Below are positions 14,409 through 15,518 of a stretch of 15,518 nt of DNA, piece by piece; the first letter of the stretch is position 1; every line of letters starts with the position of its first letter. The stretch covers positions 1 to 15,518 of the forward strand of contig JAGOBZ010000027.1 in NCBI GenBank assembly GCA_017999015.1, given 5' to 3'. The DNA comes from Kiritimatiellia bacterium. Lineage in GTDB: Bacteria > Verrucomicrobiota > Kiritimatiellia > RFP12 > UBA1067. Both the position numbers and the translations under genes were made by a program. A model generated the notes under the pieces. That model saw only the letters and a list, made by a program, of their open reading frames with translations. It searched no databases and was not told the origin of the DNA.

Positions 14409-14444
14409 TCCGGTTTATCTGTTGGCAATTCAAAAGGAGGATGT

Positions 14445-15275
14445 ATGCGCATGGTCGAGGCTTCCGATCGGTATTCTTTTCGCAGGATGACCACGCAGGA
14501 ACTGCGGGACCATTTTGTGGTCGAGGACCTTTTCCAGCAGGGCGCGGTAAACTTAGCCTATACCAACGTGGATCGCGCGGTGGTCGGCGGGATTGTGCCC
14601 TTGGAGGAGCCGCTGGAACTCAAGGGTGGCCGTGAGATGGCCTGTACTTATTTTTGCGAGCGGCGCGAGGTTGGAATCATCAATCTGGGCGGTTCGGGCA
14701 GTATCGTGGTCGACGGCACGACTTACGCCATGGCGAGCCGCGAATGCCTTTACATCCGCCGCGGCAGTCGCGGTATTCTCTGCGCGAGTGACAATCCGGC
14801 GGCCCCCGCGAATTATTATCTGGTTTCATATCCGGCCCACGCCGACTATCCCACAACCAAAGCGGCCCTCAAAGATGCCAATCACATCGAACTGGGCTCG
14901 CTGGCGGAGTCCAACCGCCGCACGATCCACCAGTTCATCCGTCCCGGTTTTATCAAGAGCTGTCAGTTGGTGATGGGCTTTACCGAGCTCCATGAGGGCA
15001 GTGTCTGGAATTCGTTCCCGCCGCATACGCACGATCGCCGCACCGAAGTCTACTGCTACTTCGATCTGCCCCCAAACGGCACGGTCATGCATTTTTTGGG
15101 CGAACCGGATGAGACGCGTCATGTGGCCTTGCATGAAAAGCAGGTGGTGCTTTCGCCGGCTTGGTCGGTGCATTGCGGCGCCGGCACCGGTGCCTATGCG
15201 TTCGTGTGGGCGATGGGCGGCGAGAATCAAGAGTTTGACGACATGGACAAGTGCGATGTGGTTAAATTCCGTTGA
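14445..15275 (+). CDS. kduI: 5-keto-4-deoxyuronate isomerase (4-deoxy-L-threo-5-hexosulose-uronate isomerase)
   Basis: KduI (276 residues) turns 5-keto-4-deoxyuronate, the product released when lyases cut uronate polymers, into 3-deoxy-D-glycero-2,5-hexodiulosonate, feeding KduD and the KDG route in the cytoplasm. The zinc ligands of the family are all present: His194, His196 and Glu201 in PPHTHDRRTEVYCYF, and His243 in WSVHCGAGT. These sit two residues before the E. coli positions (196, 198, 203, 245). The ending ENQEFDDMD is also typical. The ribosome site AAAGGAGG lies just before the ATG at 14445; the ATG at 14451 is an alternative with wider spacing. It lies 36 bases after the GH gene and 18 before a beta-helix gene, suggesting a uronate-polymer operon. 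No kduD is in the window. Confidence 0.95.
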   Translation: MRMVEASDRYSFRRMTTQELRDHFVVEDLFQQGAVNLAYTNVDRAVVGGIVPLEEPLELKGGREMACTYFCERREVGIINLGGSGSIVVDGTTYAMASRECLYIRRGSRGILCASDNPAAPANYYLVSYPAHADYPTTKAALKDANHIELGSLAESNRRTIHQFIRPGFIKSCQLVMGFTELHEGSVWNSFPPHTHDRRTEVYCYFDLPPNGTVMHFLGEPDETRHVALHEKQVVLSPAWSVHCGAGTGAYAFVWAMGGENQEFDDMDKCDVVKFR

Positions 15276-15293
15276 TTGGTTAGTTGGAAAGTC

Positions 15294-15518
15294 ATGAAGA
15301 ATAAAGTTTTTATCGCGTTGACGGTGTGTCTTGTGGGGGCTGCGACAGCGGGAGATGTGTACGTCTTGCCGGGGGGCGCCGAGGGCGGGAACGGAACGAG
15401 GAGGCGGCCGTTCACGACGTTGTCTCAGGCGCGCGACGCGATCCGCGCCGCACGGCGGGCGGGGCGCGGCGAAGAGGCTTGGACGGTGCGAATGGCGGCC
15501 GGCAACTATCTGCTGTCC
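15294..15518 (+). CDS. Secreted beta-helix (putative polysaccharide-degrading) protein, 5' end only
   Basis: From the ATG at 15294 the frame stays open for 75 codons to the window end. The protein begins with a Sec signal peptide (KNK, then a hydrophobic stretch, cleavage after AATA near residue 19). Next is DVYVLPGGAEGGNGT, then RPFTTLSQARDAIRAARRAG and VRMAAGNYLL. This is the opening of many secreted right-handed beta-helix proteins in polysaccharide loci, in which a short strand, a Gly/Asn-rich turn and an ARDAIR helix precede the first coil. The fold call is from this opening only, and the catalytic part lies beyond the window. It follows kduI by 18 bases on the same strand with a weak GGAAAG ribosome site. 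With kduI it hints at a lyase, but that is inference. Confidence 0.7.
   Translation, partial: MKNKVFIALTVCLVGAATAGDVYVLPGGAEGGNGTRRRPFTTLSQARDAIRAARRAGRGEEAWTVRMAAGNYLLS

Noticed and set aside
14282..14635. 117-codon plus-strand frame bridging the GH and kduI genes
   Set aside because: It is out of frame with two well-supported genes, overlaps both and has no recognisable motif.

Overview
The window is a GC-rich, gene-dense bacterial chromosome segment. Its protein style fits the Verrucomicrobiota/Kiritimatiellota/Lentisphaerota (PVC) group: Gfo/Idh/MocA oxidoreductases with twin-arginine leaders, secreted beta-helix and GH-A type carbohydrate enzymes, and an alkaline phosphatase with a C-terminal beta domain ending in FFRI. 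The phylum call is inferred from protein style, not from a marker gene search. Nothing looks like phage, transposon, CRISPR or plasmid DNA, and I saw no rRNA or tRNA gene. No stretch over about 300 bases lacks a gene.

Layout. Bases 1-151 hold the 5' end of a Tat-exported oxidoreductase on the minus strand. It is divergent from gltX (379-1719), a compact glutamyl-tRNA synthetase. Next come a second Tat-type Gfo/Idh/MocA protein with an altered catalytic motif (1765-2877) and a small PII-like protein (2901-3197). After a 127-base leader with a long hairpin lies a tightly overlapping arginine operon, argJ-argB-argD (3325-6609). This encodes the acetyl-recycling route with an NAGK of the arginine-inhibited type. 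argC, argF, argG and argH are not here.

The second half is mostly extracytoplasmic and carbohydrate-related. A secreted beta-helix protein with an inserted carbohydrate-binding-like domain lies on the minus strand (6636-8501). It is convergent with argD and is preceded by a promoter with a 21-base direct repeat touching its -35 box, the layout of an AraC-type activator site. Divergent from it are an exported alkaline phosphatase and a small cupin. A minus-strand cysteine-cluster (YkgJ-like) gene overlaps the cupin end. Thiol peroxidase tpx, with a clear sigma70-type promoter, is followed without a gap by a 967-residue exported glycoside hydrolase. Then come kduI (5-keto-4-deoxyuronate isomerase) and the start of another secreted beta-helix protein cut by the window end.

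How the genes work together. The right-hand genes suggest breakdown of a uronate-containing polysaccharide. Exported beta-helix and GH enzymes would cleave the chains, and KduI would process the unsaturated uronate released by lyases. The left-hand part is housekeeping (tRNA charging, arginine synthesis) with a PII-like protein next to the NAGK gene. No single unmistakable new system is visible. The best leads are the PII-like/arginine leader region, the AraC-like operator, the EKP-to-EPP oxidoreductase and the shortened GluRS.
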